Shown piece after piece: positions 5,036 through 5,207 of a stretch of 5,207 nucleotides of DNA (the stretch's first letter is position 1; each line of letters starts with the position of its first letter). A model generated the notes under the pieces. The model worked only from the letters and a program-made list of their open reading frames with translations, was not told where the DNA came from and searched no databases. The stretch is from Candidatus Iainarchaeum sp. (lineage in GTDB: Archaea; Iainarchaeota; Iainarchaeia; Iainarchaeales; Iainarchaeaceae): NCBI GenBank assembly GCA_013331625.1, contig DUGC01000050.1, forward strand, positions 2,595 through 7,801. The letters run 5' to 3'. A program made the translations under genes and the position numbers.

Positions 5036-5207
5036 AGCTTTTCTTGTCCCATGCGGGGGTTTCAGAAGTGAACGGCGGGGTTGAAGTGTATGGCTCTCAC
5101 CTTGCAAATGTTTTTCCTGACCTGCAGGTTGTTGATTACCACTCGCTCGCAAGCGAACTCGGGGACACCATCTTTCCCCTTCTCCGTGAGCCGGAGCGCG
5201 CTCGGCT
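5032..5207 (+). CDS. Probable GT4-family glycosyltransferase, N-terminus (3' truncated by window)
   Basis: Fifty-eight codons are visible, open to the window edge without a stop. The protein begins MKLFLSHAGVSEVNGGVEVY and continues with GSHLANVFPDLQVVDYHSLA. A first beta strand, then a small-residue loop with NGGVEVY, then a helix (SHLANVF) and a second strand (LQVVDY) is the usual opening of GT-B glycosyltransferases of the GT4 type, where GGxE...LA follows strand one. The start overlaps the GT2 stop as ATGA and has a strong GGTGAG ribosome binding site. Only the acceptor-binding N-terminal portion is present, so neither the catalytic Glu motif nor the substrate can be assessed. Together with the GT4 fragment at the window's start, this places glycosyltransferases on both sides of the heptose genes. 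Confidence 0.68.
   Translation, partial: MKLFLSHAGVSEVNGGVEVYGSHLANVFPDLQVVDYHSLASELGDTIFPLLREPERAR

Noticed and set aside
1..5207. CRISPR arrays, tRNA or rRNA genes, insertion sequences, attachment sites
   Set aside because: No spaced repeat array, tRNA-like cloverleaf, transposase frame or terminal inverted repeat was found. Nearly all bases are coding.

Overview
The window looks archaeal, most likely from an uncultivated lineage, although no marker gene fixes the taxon. Three things point that way. A TTTTATAAG box preceded by an A-rich element sits before the only real intergenic gap. Shine-Dalgarno sites resemble the archaeal GGTGA core. Genes are tightly packed, with one possible leaderless start. 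A bacterium with an unusual promoter cannot be excluded from 5.2 kb. All genes lie on the + strand, and no RNA gene, mobile element or CRISPR array is visible.

Region 1 (1-2391) holds the 3' end of a GT4-type glycosyltransferase, then three almost contiguous genes. These are a GHMP sugar kinase of the HddA type, a phosphoheptose isomerase (GmhA) and a HAD-family heptose bisphosphate phosphatase (GmhB). In order of reaction, GmhA converts sedoheptulose 7-phosphate to D-glycero-D-manno-heptose 7-phosphate. HddA phosphorylates C1, and GmhB removes the 7-phosphate to give heptose 1-phosphate. That is the GDP-D-glycero-alpha-D-manno-heptose route, minus its last enzyme, the guanylyltransferase HddC, which is not in this window.

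Region 2 (2392-2475) is an 84-bp gap. It contains a short T-tract, a strong archaeal TATA box, a perfect 12-bp palindrome at the expected transcription start, and a short possible hairpin.

Region 3 (2476-5207) appears to be a second transcription unit. It encodes a 502-aa polytopic GT-C-like glycosyltransferase, a 349-aa membrane-anchored GT2 glycosyltransferase, and the N-terminus of another glycosyltransferase, probably GT4. These genes are separated by 1 nt and by an ATGA overlap.

Together the window reads as the middle of a surface-glycan locus: an activated-heptose supply module flanked by glycosyltransferases that would assemble a lipid-linked glycan and pass it to the outer face of the membrane. 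The most interesting point is a GDP-heptose-type cassette in an apparently archaeal setting.
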